In this document: one piece after another, positions 17,973 to 26,594 of the stretch | Position numbering within the stretch: position 1 is the stretch's first letter | Layout: every line of letters begins with the position of its first letter | Source: Natronorubrum aibiense | GTDB taxonomy: Archaea; Halobacteriota; Halobacteria; Halobacteriales; Natrialbaceae | Assembly (NCBI RefSeq): GCF_009392895.1 | Contig: NZ_CP045488.1 | Coordinates: 930,001 to 994,000 of the forward strand | Reading direction: 5' to 3' | Length of the DNA: 64,000 bases | Position numbers and translations under genes: made by a program | The notes under the pieces: model-generated | Database searches by the model: none | What the model was told of the DNA's origin: nothing | Seen by the model: only the letters and a program-made list of their open reading frames with translations

Positions 17973-18728
17973 ATGGATCTCCGAATACAGGGTTCCGGCC
18001 CCACCTCTCCGTTCCTCAGCGCTCGTGATCTCTTCGAAACCGAACACGATCTGTCGCTGCCCGTGTACGTCCAGCTCCGGGACGACCCCGACGAGCGAAC
18101 CTGGGCCGCCCATTACGACGACCGCCATGTGCTGAACATCTCGAGACAGGCCGCCTCGAGCGCGATGGCTCGCGAACTCGCCCTCCACGAGTTCTCCCAT
18201 ATGGTCAGACACGAGCAGGAACATCCCTCACACATCCAGTCGACCGAAGAAGTACTCTACCTCGCGCTGGCCGGCAAGCGCGTCGAACGGCGAAAGCTCT
18301 CACATTGTTACCAGATCGCAAATCACATGAAAGACATCTACGCCGACGACATCACGCTCGCAGTCGGCCCCGGCCAGAAACTGCTCTCCTTTCTCGAGTC
18401 GAGCCTCGCGATGGCACTCGCCGATCGCCCCGAGACACTCTCACGACCCGGCCTCGAACGCCTCTCTCCGAGTGCAGACCCGGAGATTACGGCGGTGAAC
18501 GCAGCGTTCGCGCTTGCACTTGCCGAACGTCACGACCTCATCGACGACGATCACCGCCTGTACGACCTCACACACGCGGCCGCAATGGACGCCCCTGACG
18601 TGGATTTCGACGGGTTCAAACACCGATTTCGGGAACTCGCTCGCGATCCCGACTCGAGTACGTATCGGCAAATCCTCGTCGATGCAACCCGGGCATACGT
18701 CGGTGGTGACGGGCCGGCAGCGGATTGA
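17973..18728 (+). CDS. DUF5781 family protein with HExxH-like motif
   Basis: The 251-residue protein looks like the haloarchaeal DUF5781 family. Residues around 72-76 read HEFSHMV, a zinc-metalloprotease-type HExxH motif (H-E-F-S-H), followed by a further helical region with MKDIYADD. No signal peptide or membrane helix is present, so it would be cytosolic. Proteolytic activity is inference from the motif. The gene is divergent from fusA and lies upstream of the DUF7504/CHAT cluster on the same strand. Confidence 0.75.
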   Translation: MDLRIQGSGPTSPFLSARDLFETEHDLSLPVYVQLRDDPDERTWAAHYDDRHVLNISRQAASSAMARELALHEFSHMVRHEQEHPSHIQSTEEVLYLALAGKRVERRKLSHCYQIANHMKDIYADDITLAVGPGQKLLSFLESSLAMALADRPETLSRPGLERLSPSADPEITAVNAAFALALAERHDLIDDDHRLYDLTHAAAMDAPDVDFDGFKHRFRELARDPDSSTYRQILVDATRAYVGGDGPAAD

Positions 18729-18839
18729 CCGGGATACACCGGCGTGCGGTCGAGCAACACAGACGACGGATGTGGCTCTCGGATGCGCTTCGGCCCGAAC
18801 ATTTAATGTTTGACGCATCGATGTCTGAAACATATAGTG

Positions 18840-19565
18840 ATGGATTCTCGTACTGACCTGGGAGAGGAGTCGAGCGAGGAGCGGTTCTCCGATGGACTCG
18901 CCCAACTGAAACGGCAGGGAGCCAGCGTCCTCGTCGTCGGCTCCGTTCGGGCAGCCCAGCGTCAAAGCATCTGTCGCCGGCTGTTGGGTCAGGCGACAGC
19001 ACGAGTACGGCGACGCGTTCTGGTTTCGACGACCGGCGAGAGCGACGACATCTCCGACCTGCTCGAGACGGACCCCGACACCGACACGTCGCTGACATGC
19101 GTCCGCTACGCGACACAGGCCCGCAGCGCTGCCGCGAGCAGCGCTCACACGAGTTCGATGGAGCCCGACGCACCCTCGATCGACGGGTCGCCGATGACGA
19201 CCACCACGCTCTCAGAACTCGGAATCGCCATTGCGAGCGCGATCGATTCGTTCGAAGCCGAGTCTGATGGACTCGAGCCTGCAGAACTCCGCGTCGGCGT
19301 CGACTCGCTGGTTCCCCTGCTCGAGGCATACGACACCGAACGCGTCTTCAAATTCCTCCACCTGACCAACGGCCGGGTGCGTGATTCAGACGGGATGGTT
19401 CACTACCACCTTCCGATGGATCGGGACTCGGACGTCGTCACAGTGTTGGCACCGCTGTTCGACATCATTATCGAACTCCGGGACCGAGACGGCGTTGCGC
19501 AGGAACGCTGGTCGATCGACGATGGCGACCTTCGCTCCGGCTGGGTCTCCGCCACCCAGCCGTAA
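18840..19565 (+). CDS. DUF7504 family protein (RecA/KaiC-like fold without Walker A)
   Basis: The 241-residue protein has the haloarchaeal DUF7504 pattern: an initial strand SVLVVGSV, a middle variable part, then the conserved ELRVGVDSLVPLLEAY and HYHLPMDRDSDVV. The overall order resembles RecA-superfamily ATPases, but the position of the P-loop reads GSVRAAQR, so no GKT/S is present and ATP binding is doubtful. A TATA-like TTTAATG inside a perfect AACATT-T-AATGTT repeat (18798-18810) lies just upstream of the ATG. It is 70 bases before the first CHAT gene and probably co-transcribed with it. Confidence 0.8.
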   Translation: MDSRTDLGEESSEERFSDGLAQLKRQGASVLVVGSVRAAQRQSICRRLLGQATARVRRRVLVSTTGESDDISDLLETDPDTDTSLTCVRYATQARSAAASSAHTSSMEPDAPSIDGSPMTTTTLSELGIAIASAIDSFEAESDGLEPAELRVGVDSLVPLLEAYDTERVFKFLHLTNGRVRDSDGMVHYHLPMDRDSDVVTVLAPLFDIIIELRDRDGVAQERWSIDDGDLRSGWVSATQP

Positions 19566-19635
19566 CGCCGCCCGCGTGCTCGGGGGATGACGTGTCTTCT
19601 CCCTGATGACCGCACCTTCGCCCCCTCTCTACGCA

Positions 19636-21711
19636 ATGAACCCAACTTTCGAATCGACTACCGACGGCCTAGAAATCGTCGATCCGATCGAGCGTCACCG
19701 GTATCGACTCACGACGCACGAACCGGTCTCGCTCGAGTCAGTGGTGACAGATCAGCTACAGTATCCCGTCGATGCCGCCGTCGGTCTGACGACAGCGATG
19801 ATTACGTTACCGACGAGTACGACCGTCTACGTTCGCGACCGCGACGGATCGATGGTCGCAGAAGTCCGACCCAGCGAACAAGTCTCGTTCCCGCAAGCGC
19901 AGTACATCCTCGATTTGTCCGGCCCGCTCAAGGTGTACGCTCGGCTCGAGAGTTCGGTACAGATTTACTCCGACACCGATCGGACATACGTTTCACTCGA
20001 TGACTCGACGACCGTGCATCTCGGCGCTCGCTCCTACCATCGACGACCTGCGGGCACAATTACGACGACCATCGAGCCGGCCGACATGATGCAGGCGGTT
20101 TCAGCGTTCGGCTCGGCACTGAAGACGACGACGCCCGAACGTTCGTATCCAACACTCCGTGGCCATCCGCCCACGGTCGAGTTGGGTACGGAGTTACAGC
20201 TCCCGTCGCGATTCGTCCCTCCAAAAACAGGCGTTCGGATCGAAATCCCAGAAACGATACGACACGTATTCGTCGTCGCACCGCTTGCGTACTACCTCGG
20301 TGCGACGGTCGTCCCCGGACCGACGCCGCAACTCGTTACGGAAGCCGGTTTTACCTACGCACTCGGCAACGGTGACGACTTCGAATCGACCGTCGAACAG
20401 GTTCTGAAACACGTCTTCTATCTCGATTGTATCGTCCGAACCGAGGGGACAACGCCGTTGCCCTTACACGAACGAGACGTGATCGAACCGGCCCTCCCGT
20501 TCGACCTCGAGCACGCCTACGAACGCTCACTATCCGACCGCCTTGAAACGTACCTCAGCGACGTGCCCTTTGCAACCGTCGATCGGCAGCTACCCGACTG
20601 GAGCCTCGAGACGTACCTCCAGCCGGACCCGGAATTCGTCGAGTTTCTCCCCTTTATTACCAACAACCTCTCGACCGTGCGTATTCAGGACGAACAAACA
20701 CAGTCAGCCTCGTCGACACAGGAACAGACACAGGCGATCGAAGAATTCGTTCGCGGGGATTTCGTCCGGGCTACCAGTTCGACCCGTGGTACGACGACGT
20801 CGGAGCCGACTGGGAACGCGTCGATTCCGACGATCGAACAGCGGTGGGATACAAGCGAGTCAACACCGATTACGAGCCGGACTCCGCTGTCGGCATTCCA
20901 CAATAATCTCGGTCGTCAACCGAGAGCGAATCCGATCGAAATCGAGGTCGTCTGTAACGATTCGGAGATGCGAGATGAACTCGAGGCGGTCGACGGCGTG
21001 TATGGAACTCGCGAAGAACTTCCGTTCGACGTATCCGTCCATTACGAACTGTCGACGGACGAACTCGAGGCCGTTCTGGCATCCGAAACCGACTTTCTGC
21101 ACTTTATCGGCCACATCGATACCGACGGAATGCGGTGTTGCGATGGAATCGTCGACGCATCGTCACTCGAAACGTCGGGCGCGAAGGCGTTTCTATTAAA
21201 CGGCTGTCAATCACACGATCAGGGACTCCACCTCGTCGACGCTGGCAGCGTTGGCGGAATCGTCACGCTCGACGACGTTGTGAACAGCGGTGCAGTGAGC
21301 GTCGGGAGTACGATTGCGCGGTTGTTGAACCGAGGGTATCCGCTGTACGCTGCAGTGGAAATCGCTCGCAAGAAAAACGTAGTCGGTCAACAGTATCGAA
21401 TTGTTGGAGATGGTATAACAACGATCGCACAATCAAGTATGGGATCGCCAAATATCTGCTCAATAACCAACAGCAATGACGATATCGTGGTGAATATGTA
21501 TGCGTATATGTCTGTTGGATTAGAAACCGGGGGAGTGTATATCCCACAAATAGATGATGTTGGGTCATATTTTCTTATTCCAGGAAGAACCGGTCCGATT
21601 TCGGTAACACGAGATCAATTGCGGAAGCTATTCAGTTTAGATAAAATTCCTGTCCTTATCAACAATGAGGTCAAATGGAGCGATACTATCGACGTAACAC
21701 AGGTCGTATGA
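19636..21711 (+). CDS. CHAT-domain (caspase-like) putative protease, paralogue 1
   Basis: The 691-residue protein is of a haloarchaeal type with no assigned role. Residues about 1-150 are beta-rich, then a conserved block (DMMQAVSAFGSALKTT, RSYPTLRGHPP) and a helical middle. The region about 430-600 reads as a CHAT domain: FLHFIGHID with H493, LLNGCQSHDQG with C524, then DAGSVGGIVTLDDV and STIARLLNRGYPLYAAVEIAR. H493 and C524 would form the caspase-type His-Cys dyad. The last 90 residues are encoded by AT-richer DNA and differ from paralogue 2. The ATG at 19636 aligns with the start of paralogue 2. Protease activity is inferred from motifs only. Confidence 0.75.
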   Translation: MNPTFESTTDGLEIVDPIERHRYRLTTHEPVSLESVVTDQLQYPVDAAVGLTTAMITLPTSTTVYVRDRDGSMVAEVRPSEQVSFPQAQYILDLSGPLKVYARLESSVQIYSDTDRTYVSLDDSTTVHLGARSYHRRPAGTITTTIEPADMMQAVSAFGSALKTTTPERSYPTLRGHPPTVELGTELQLPSRFVPPKTGVRIEIPETIRHVFVVAPLAYYLGATVVPGPTPQLVTEAGFTYALGNGDDFESTVEQVLKHVFYLDCIVRTEGTTPLPLHERDVIEPALPFDLEHAYERSLSDRLETYLSDVPFATVDRQLPDWSLETYLQPDPEFVEFLPFITNNLSTVRIQDEQTQSASSTQEQTQAIEEFVRGDFVRATSSTRGTTTSEPTGNASIPTIEQRWDTSESTPITSRTPLSAFHNNLGRQPRANPIEIEVVCNDSEMRDELEAVDGVYGTREELPFDVSVHYELSTDELEAVLASETDFLHFIGHIDTDGMRCCDGIVDASSLETSGAKAFLLNGCQSHDQGLHLVDAGSVGGIVTLDDVVNSGAVSVGSTIARLLNRGYPLYAAVEIARKKNVVGQQYRIVGDGITTIAQSSMGSPNICSITNSNDDIVVNMYAYMSVGLETGGVYIPQIDDVGSYFLIPGRTGPISVTRDQLRKLFSLDKIPVLINNEVKWSDTIDVTQVV

Positions 21712-21712
21712 A

Positions 21713-21838
21713 TTACGGGCCGGCGAAGGCGCTATTGGTTGCTGCAACCGTGCTCGCCTGCGACAGTACCAGCAGAATCGTAAACAGTGCGCCGATCATT
21801 CGTGGGTGGTTCTTCAGGTGTTGGGTTAGGTCGTCCAT
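21713..21838 (-). CDS. DUF7503 family microprotein (41 aa)
   Basis: The 41-residue product reads MDDLTQHLKNHPRMIGALF and continues through a hydrophobic segment LLVLSQAS to a short Ala-rich end. This matches the haloarchaeal DUF7503 pattern: a short basic N-terminus with the near-invariant HPRMIG, then one membrane-associated helix. The gene is convergent with CHAT paralogue 1, whose stop lies one base away. DUF7503 and DUF7504 genes are often found near each other in haloarchaea (recollection, not checked). Function unknown. Confidence 0.75.
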   Translation of the reverse strand: MDDLTQHLKNHPRMIGALFTILLVLSQASTVAATNSAFAGP

Positions 21839-22002
21839 GGTCCATCTAATACGTACCACCGCATTAATATAAATTTATTTTAATATAACATATAAATAGA
21901 TAGTAGTGATATTCCTCGAATAAATTGTTTAAAAGTACAGTGCTGGCGCTGCCCCAAACAGATAACGGCTGATATCAGAGTACCCGTGCGAATCTGGCTG
22001 GT

Positions 22003-22572
22003 TTACTCGTCGAGTAACTGCCGCAGTGACTGATCGAATTCGTCACTCGAGAGCGCATCGCGAATCGCGGCTGCTCGCTTACGGGACTCATAGAGATTAC
22101 AGACGACGGATTGATAGCGATCAGCAGCGTCGATGCCGGACTGGAGTTCGTTTTCGAGCAGTGCACGCTCGGTCGAGAGTCTGAAAAATTCGTCCATCGC
22201 CTCCTCGTAGGCTCGTTGCAGGAGAAGACGTTCGATAGTCGAGTACAATGTCTCGTCCGAGTACGGTTCGACGAGGAGTTCATCAGCCCCACGGTCGACT
22301 GGATCGTCGGCAGGAACGTCCTCAGCGAGAACGAGAATTTGTGCCTCCGGTGCGCTCTGTCGGAACGCGTCGAGGACGCCACGAGCATCCGGTGTCTCGA
22401 GTTCCCAATCGAGAAGGAGGAGGTCGTATTCGTGGTCGAGCTGTTCCAGAATGGACCGGTCAAAATCGGCCCTGTGAACGCCGACAGTGACTCGGCACCG
22501 ATCGACATCCATCGAAGGGAAAGAGAGCGTCGGGTGGACGACGAATAGCTGGGACGGAGAGTTCAACAACAC
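22003..22572 (-). CDS. HalX-domain response-regulator-like protein with degenerate receiver
   Basis: The 189-residue protein is the usual length of HalX regulators. The first 120 residues look like a receiver: LFVVHPT as strand 1, DLLLLDWE with the phosphorylatable-type Asp, and ELLVEPYSD where the conserved Lys should be. The acidic pair of strand 1 is missing and the Lys is replaced, so normal phosphorylation is doubtful. The C-terminal HalX helices follow (DEFFRLSTERALLENEL, then SRKRAAAIRDAL). GTG at 22572 is preferred to ATG at 22512 because it restores strand 1 and fits the TATA-like box at 22601-22610. Confidence 0.75.
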   Translation of the reverse strand: MLLNSPSQLFVVHPTLSFPSMDVDRCRVTVGVHRADFDRSILEQLDHEYDLLLLDWELETPDARGVLDAFRQSAPEAQILVLAEDVPADDPVDRGADELLVEPYSDETLYSTIERLLLQRAYEEAMDEFFRLSTERALLENELQSGIDAADRYQSVVCNLYESRKRAAAIRDALSSDEFDQSLRQLLDE

Positions 22573-22600
22573 GCTCGTACTACTACACCTCTGGTAGATA

Positions 22601-22610
22601 CTATTAAATG
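22601..22610 (-). promoter_or_regulatory. TATA-like box of the HalX gene
   Basis: On the minus strand this reads CATTTAATAG, placed to give transcription start a few bases before the GTG at 22572. Confidence 0.4.
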
Positions 22611-22688
22611 TGGTCAGGAACGAACAGAAAGCTACAACAATTACACATGTTAGGAAAGATATCAAACGATACGCAATTCGGCCATAAC

Positions 22689-22698
22689 GTATATTTTT
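22689..22698 (+). promoter_or_regulatory. TATA-like box of CHAT paralogue 2
   Basis: GTATATTTTT lies about 75 bases upstream of the ATG at 22769, so the mRNA would have a leader of about 45 bases. It is divergent from the HalX promoter, so the two genes share one control region. Confidence 0.4.
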
Positions 22699-22768
22699 AC
22701 CGACTTGCATATCTTGTATAAGAAACGAGACTGGCAACGACCAGCCCATCACTTCCCGTTCGGCGCTG

Positions 22769-24772
22769 ATGAACCCGAAATTCAAATCAACTCAAGACGG
22801 TGTAGTAATTATCGATCCGATCGAGCGCAAGCAGTATCGGATCGAGACGAACACGCCAGTGGCGCCGACACCTGTCGCCACCGATCGGATACCGTATCCG
22901 ATAGATACGACTGTCGAAATCACGACCGACGGCTTTAGAGTACTGAGTGATAATTCGATTTACGTTCGTGATTCAACCGGCTCGTTGCTTACTGAGGTCC
23001 AAGCAAACGAACGATCGGACCTCCCGCATGCGGAATACGTTCTCGATATCTCCGGTCCACTAAAAGTCTACGTAACCGTCGAAAGCGCGGTTCACGTGGA
23101 TGCAGGCGTTGGCCGAGCAGAGATTGCGTTCGCCGAACCGACATCGGCGATATTCGGCGCACGGTCGTATCACACGTCGCCGAGGGGGACGATCACGACG
23201 ACCACCGAACCGACCGACATGATGCAAGCGGTTTCGATGTTCGGGTCGGCACTGAAGACGACATCGCCTGAACGATCGTACCCGACGCTTCGTGGCCATC
23301 CACCGGCGATCGAGTTGGCCGATGAACTCGACGTACCCAAGACGCTGTGTCGACCGGAGACAGGCATCCGAATTGAAATCCCGCCGACGCTCGAACAGAT
23401 CCTCGTCGTCGCACCGCTTGCGTACTATCTCGCCGCAGCGGTCGTCCCCGGATCGACGCCACAGCTCGCTACGGAAACGGGATACACGTATTCACTCGAG
23501 GATGAAGCGAGATTCGAACGGACGGTCGATCAGACGCTCAAACAGCTCTTTCTACTCGATTGTATCGTTCGGACCGAAGGGGAGACACCACTTCCGTTGT
23601 ACGAACGGCAGGCGATCGAACCGGCGCTCGATTTCGACATCGCGCACCTGTACGACCGGCCAATAGCCGAGCAACTCGAAACCTATCTCGAGGTCCCGTT
23701 CGAAACAGTTCAATCGCAACTTCCCGACTGGCAGTTCGAGACTCGACTCGAGGCGCGTCCGGATTCTCTCGAGATTCTGCCGTTCCTTACGAACTACCTC
23801 CCGACGATCACCGTCGCAACCGATGCACGTCCCTTGGCTCGAACGCCGCAAGCGGGAATTCGAACGACCGACACCGATCCCGAGTCAGCCCTCCCGCTCA
23901 CGCAGCAAGTCTGGGGCGACGAGGAAATCGAGATAACGGGAACCGGAACGCTGCCAGCGTTCTGGAACGGTATCACACAGTCACCGCGAGACGGCCCGCT
24001 CGAGATCGACGTCATCTGTAACGATCCGGACATGGGAACGGAGTTTGCGACAGTCCATAGCGCATACCGTGATCGAAACGATCTCCCACTCGAAGTTACC
24101 GTCCACTTCGATCTTACGACCGCCGAACTCGAGGACGTCTTCGCTCGAGAGAGCGACTTCGTTCACTATATCGGTCATATCGATGCCGACGGATTTCGGT
24201 GTTCAGATGGGACGTTAGACGCAGCGGACATCGAAACGGTCGGCACGAAAGCGTTCGTTCTCAACGCGTGTCGCTCCTACGAACAAGGGCTTCACCTCCT
24301 CGAAGCGGGGGCAATCGGAGGAATCGTCACGTTCGACGAAATCGAAAACGCGACCGCTGTCACCGCCGGAAGCACGATCGCTCGCCTGTTGAACGTTGGA
24401 TTACCGCTTTATGCCACATTACACATCCTACAAAAACTCGGTTACGTTAATCAACAGTACCATATCGTGGGTGATGGGACAGTATCGGTGGTTCAGACTA
24501 ATCAAGGGCTACCAACAGCCGGTCTAATACCTCGAGATAGAAGTGAAGCGGCTATTCGTTTGATTATCTATCCGACCTCTTACCAGAAGATGGGTGGTGT
24601 CTATAACCTGGCTACGAAATCAGCTGACTTATATCGATTAGCGTTTGGAACGTTAAATCTGCAATTAGAGTCAACGGCGGAACTCGTGGAATATCTCAAC
24701 GCAGAATCGTTTCCTGTGTTACTGAATGGTGAACTTCGCTGGAGTACTGACGTCAAGACGTACGAACTGTAA
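22769..24772 (+). CDS. CHAT-domain (caspase-like) putative protease, paralogue 2
   Basis: The 667-residue protein is collinear with paralogue 1 (19636-21711) over about the first 580 residues: both start MNPxF, share IDPIER, GTITTT, DMMQAVS.FGSALKTT and RSYPTLRGHPP. The CHAT region retains the dyad: H470 in FVHYIGHIDADG and C501 in VLNACRSYEQG, again 31 residues apart, then EAGAIGGIVTFDEI and STIARLLNVGLPLYA. The last 90 residues are AT-rich and unlike paralogue 1 except for GGVY and a final FPVLLNGELRWS. Its 3' end faces rpsG. Probable cysteine protease, substrate unknown. Confidence 0.75.
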   Translation: MNPKFKSTQDGVVIIDPIERKQYRIETNTPVAPTPVATDRIPYPIDTTVEITTDGFRVLSDNSIYVRDSTGSLLTEVQANERSDLPHAEYVLDISGPLKVYVTVESAVHVDAGVGRAEIAFAEPTSAIFGARSYHTSPRGTITTTTEPTDMMQAVSMFGSALKTTSPERSYPTLRGHPPAIELADELDVPKTLCRPETGIRIEIPPTLEQILVVAPLAYYLAAAVVPGSTPQLATETGYTYSLEDEARFERTVDQTLKQLFLLDCIVRTEGETPLPLYERQAIEPALDFDIAHLYDRPIAEQLETYLEVPFETVQSQLPDWQFETRLEARPDSLEILPFLTNYLPTITVATDARPLARTPQAGIRTTDTDPESALPLTQQVWGDEEIEITGTGTLPAFWNGITQSPRDGPLEIDVICNDPDMGTEFATVHSAYRDRNDLPLEVTVHFDLTTAELEDVFARESDFVHYIGHIDADGFRCSDGTLDAADIETVGTKAFVLNACRSYEQGLHLLEAGAIGGIVTFDEIENATAVTAGSTIARLLNVGLPLYATLHILQKLGYVNQQYHIVGDGTVSVVQTNQGLPTAGLIPRDRSEAAIRLIIYPTSYQKMGGVYNLATKSADLYRLAFGTLNLQLESTAELVEYLNAESFPVLLNGELRWSTDVKTYEL

Positions 24773-24833
24773 CCTGCACTCGAGTCAGAGTACCGCCGCT
24801 CTCGAGCCGCGAAACCGAAAGAAAACGTGGTGC

Positions 24834-25442
24834 TTAGCGTGCAGCTGCCGCGACGCGCTCTTTCTCTTCTTTCTGACTGACCGCGTAGGTCTGGACGTCG
24901 TAGTTGGCCGCGCCGGTAAGCTGGCTGGCGATGGCCTCTGCGACGGGCGTCGAGGTCTTGAACGAGTCGTTGTAGACACCTTCGGCGAGGAACTTCAGGG
25001 CCTGGTCGACACGACGCTGGGGTGCGACGTCGACGGCCTTGGGGACCGAGATGCCACCGTATTTGAGGCGGACGGTCTCCTCACGTGGGGCTGCGTTCTC
25101 GACGGCGGTGACGAGCACCTGAATCGGGTTCTCGTCGGTGCGCTCGTGGATGAGTTCGAACGCATCACGCACGTGGTTGAGCGTCTGCTGTTTCTTGCCC
25201 GTGTTCTCTTCGGTCTGCATCAAGCGGTTGATGAAGCGCTCGACGATCGAGATCTGGGACTTCTTGAACTGCTTGCTGGCGTGGCGACCGGCGGTGTGGG
25301 CGACCGGCGTCACCGTAATGTAGCGTTCGGTGGATGGATCGTTGTACGCGATCTCGTCGATCTCCCACGTGCCGAACAGTTTCGCACCGACGTCTGCGCC
25401 ACCTGCGGGGGCGTCTGGATCCGGTTGGTCTTCTGCAGCCAT
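24834..25442 (-). CDS. rpsG: 30S ribosomal protein S7
   Basis: The 202-residue protein is uS7, which nucleates assembly of the 30S head. Archaeal signature regions are visible: ERYITVTPVAHTAGRHASKQ, VERFINRLMQTEEN, and the C-terminal PQRRVDQALKFLAEGV. An acidic, Pro/Asp-rich N-terminal extension of about 20 residues is typical of haloarchaea. It starts two bases after the rpsL stop and is the last gene of the RNA polymerase/ribosomal operon in this arrangement. Confidence 0.97.
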   Translation of the reverse strand: MAAEDQPDPDAPAGGADVGAKLFGTWEIDEIAYNDPSTERYITVTPVAHTAGRHASKQFKKSQISIVERFINRLMQTEENTGKKQQTLNHVRDAFELIHERTDENPIQVLVTAVENAAPREETVRLKYGGISVPKAVDVAPQRRVDQALKFLAEGVYNDSFKTSTPVAEAIASQLTGAANYDVQTYAVSQKEEKERVAAAAR

Positions 25443-25444
25443 GA

Positions 25445-25873
25445 TTATCGCACCGGTTTCTCTGCGTTGCCGCGAACCAGTTCTTTCAGTGCAACACCGT
25501 TGACCTTGTCAACCTTGTAGTTGACACCGGAGAGGTCACCCATCGCACGACCCTTTGCCCCACCGATACCAGCGATGGTGACTTCGTCGTGTTCGTCGAT
25601 GAAGCTAATTGCTCCGTCGCCGGGACAGAACGCGGTGACCTGTTTCCCGTTTTTGATCAGCTGCACTCGGACACACTTCCGAATTGCCGAGTTGGGCTGT
25701 TTTGCTTCGATACCGACTTTTTCCAGTACGATCCCTCGAGCCTGCGGTGCACCCTCGAGTGGGTCGGACTTCTCGCGAAGTCCACGGGCGCGGCGCGCGT
25801 AGTCAGAGTCGGACCACCGCTGGTTCTGGCGGTCCTTCTTGAGCTTGCGCGCGGCATACTTGCCGTTTGCCAT
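25445..25873 (-). CDS. rpsL: 30S ribosomal protein S12
   Basis: The 142-residue protein is uS12 of the decoding centre. Signatures include [16 protein letters not shown], the [20 protein letters not shown] core with the conserved KxPNSA loop, and a C-terminal region [17 protein letters not shown] at 25873 is the canonical start; the longer frame adds 12 residues encoded in the promoter region. The 268 bases upstream, before the nusA-like stop, contain no gene and probably the rpsL-rpsG promoter. Confidence 0.97.
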   Translation of the reverse strand: MANGKYAARKLKKDRQNQRWSDSDYARRARGLREKSDPLEGAPQARGIVLEKVGIEAKQPNSAIRKCVRVQLIKNGKQVTAFCPGDGAISFIDEHDEVTIAGIGGAKGRAMGDLSGVNYKVDKVNGVALKELVRGNAEKPVR

Positions 25874-26141
25874 AGTACCTGTCGCTATCCGACGAAGGCA
25901 CTTAAGCATCCCTGTTTCGAGTTGTCGTTACGCCACGAGAGTCCTCGAGGGGGCCCGCTAGACGGATCTGAGCGCGTTTCGCTATTTGAGTTACGGATAG
26001 AGAACGGCCTAGCGCACCTCGGCGGGCGCGAGGAAGCCGAACTGCGTGGTGACAACAGTAGGGCCGATGAACGTAGACGACGAACTCGAGAACGAGCACC
26101 GTCTCGAATCCAGTCGTCTCGCGAGCAGACGGTGACAGCGA

Positions 26142-26591
26142 TCAGATCAACTGTACGTCGTCGATCCCGAAGTGGCGCTCGGCGAGAGTCCGTGCGGCAT
26201 CGATCGTTCGGCCGTTCGTTCCGATCGCAACACCGCGATCGGAGTCGGCAACTTCGACGTAAGCGACGGTATCGTCGTTTTCGCTGATCGTGACGTTGTA
26301 CACCGCTGCTGGAGCGAGCGTGTTCGCGACGAACGTCTCGGGATCGTCGGCGTCTTCGACGAGTCTAACCGGAAGGCCGACACGCTCTTCGTACTGGTGG
26401 ACGGTTCGCCCGCCGGGCCCGATCGCCTTGCTCATTCGCCCGCTCGAGACGACGACGAGTAGCCGCTTCGGTTCGGTTTCGTCGTCGTCGTCGGCAGTCT
26501 CGATGACGAGGCAATCTTGACCGTCCACCCCGGTCACGTCCTCGAAGGCAGCGAGATACTGTCGGGCGTCGTCGTCGAGGGTAACACCCAT
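26142..26591 (-). CDS. NusA-like KH-domain transcription factor
   Basis: The 149-residue protein is the short archaeal NusA homologue consisting of two KH domains only. The first KH has LLVVVSSGRMSKAIGPGG, the second DSDRGVAIGTNGRTID, each with a GxxG loop. It lacks the bacterial N-terminal and S1 domains. It begins 3 bases after rpoA2 and is the usual next gene in archaeal rpo operons. Likely RNA-binding role in elongation or termination. Confidence 0.93.
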   Translation of the reverse strand: MGVTLDDDARQYLAAFEDVTGVDGQDCLVIETADDDDETEPKRLLVVVSSGRMSKAIGPGGRTVHQYEERVGLPVRLVEDADDPETFVANTLAPAAVYNVTISENDDTVAYVEVADSDRGVAIGTNGRTIDAARTLAERHFGIDDVQLI

Positions 26592-26594
26592 CGA

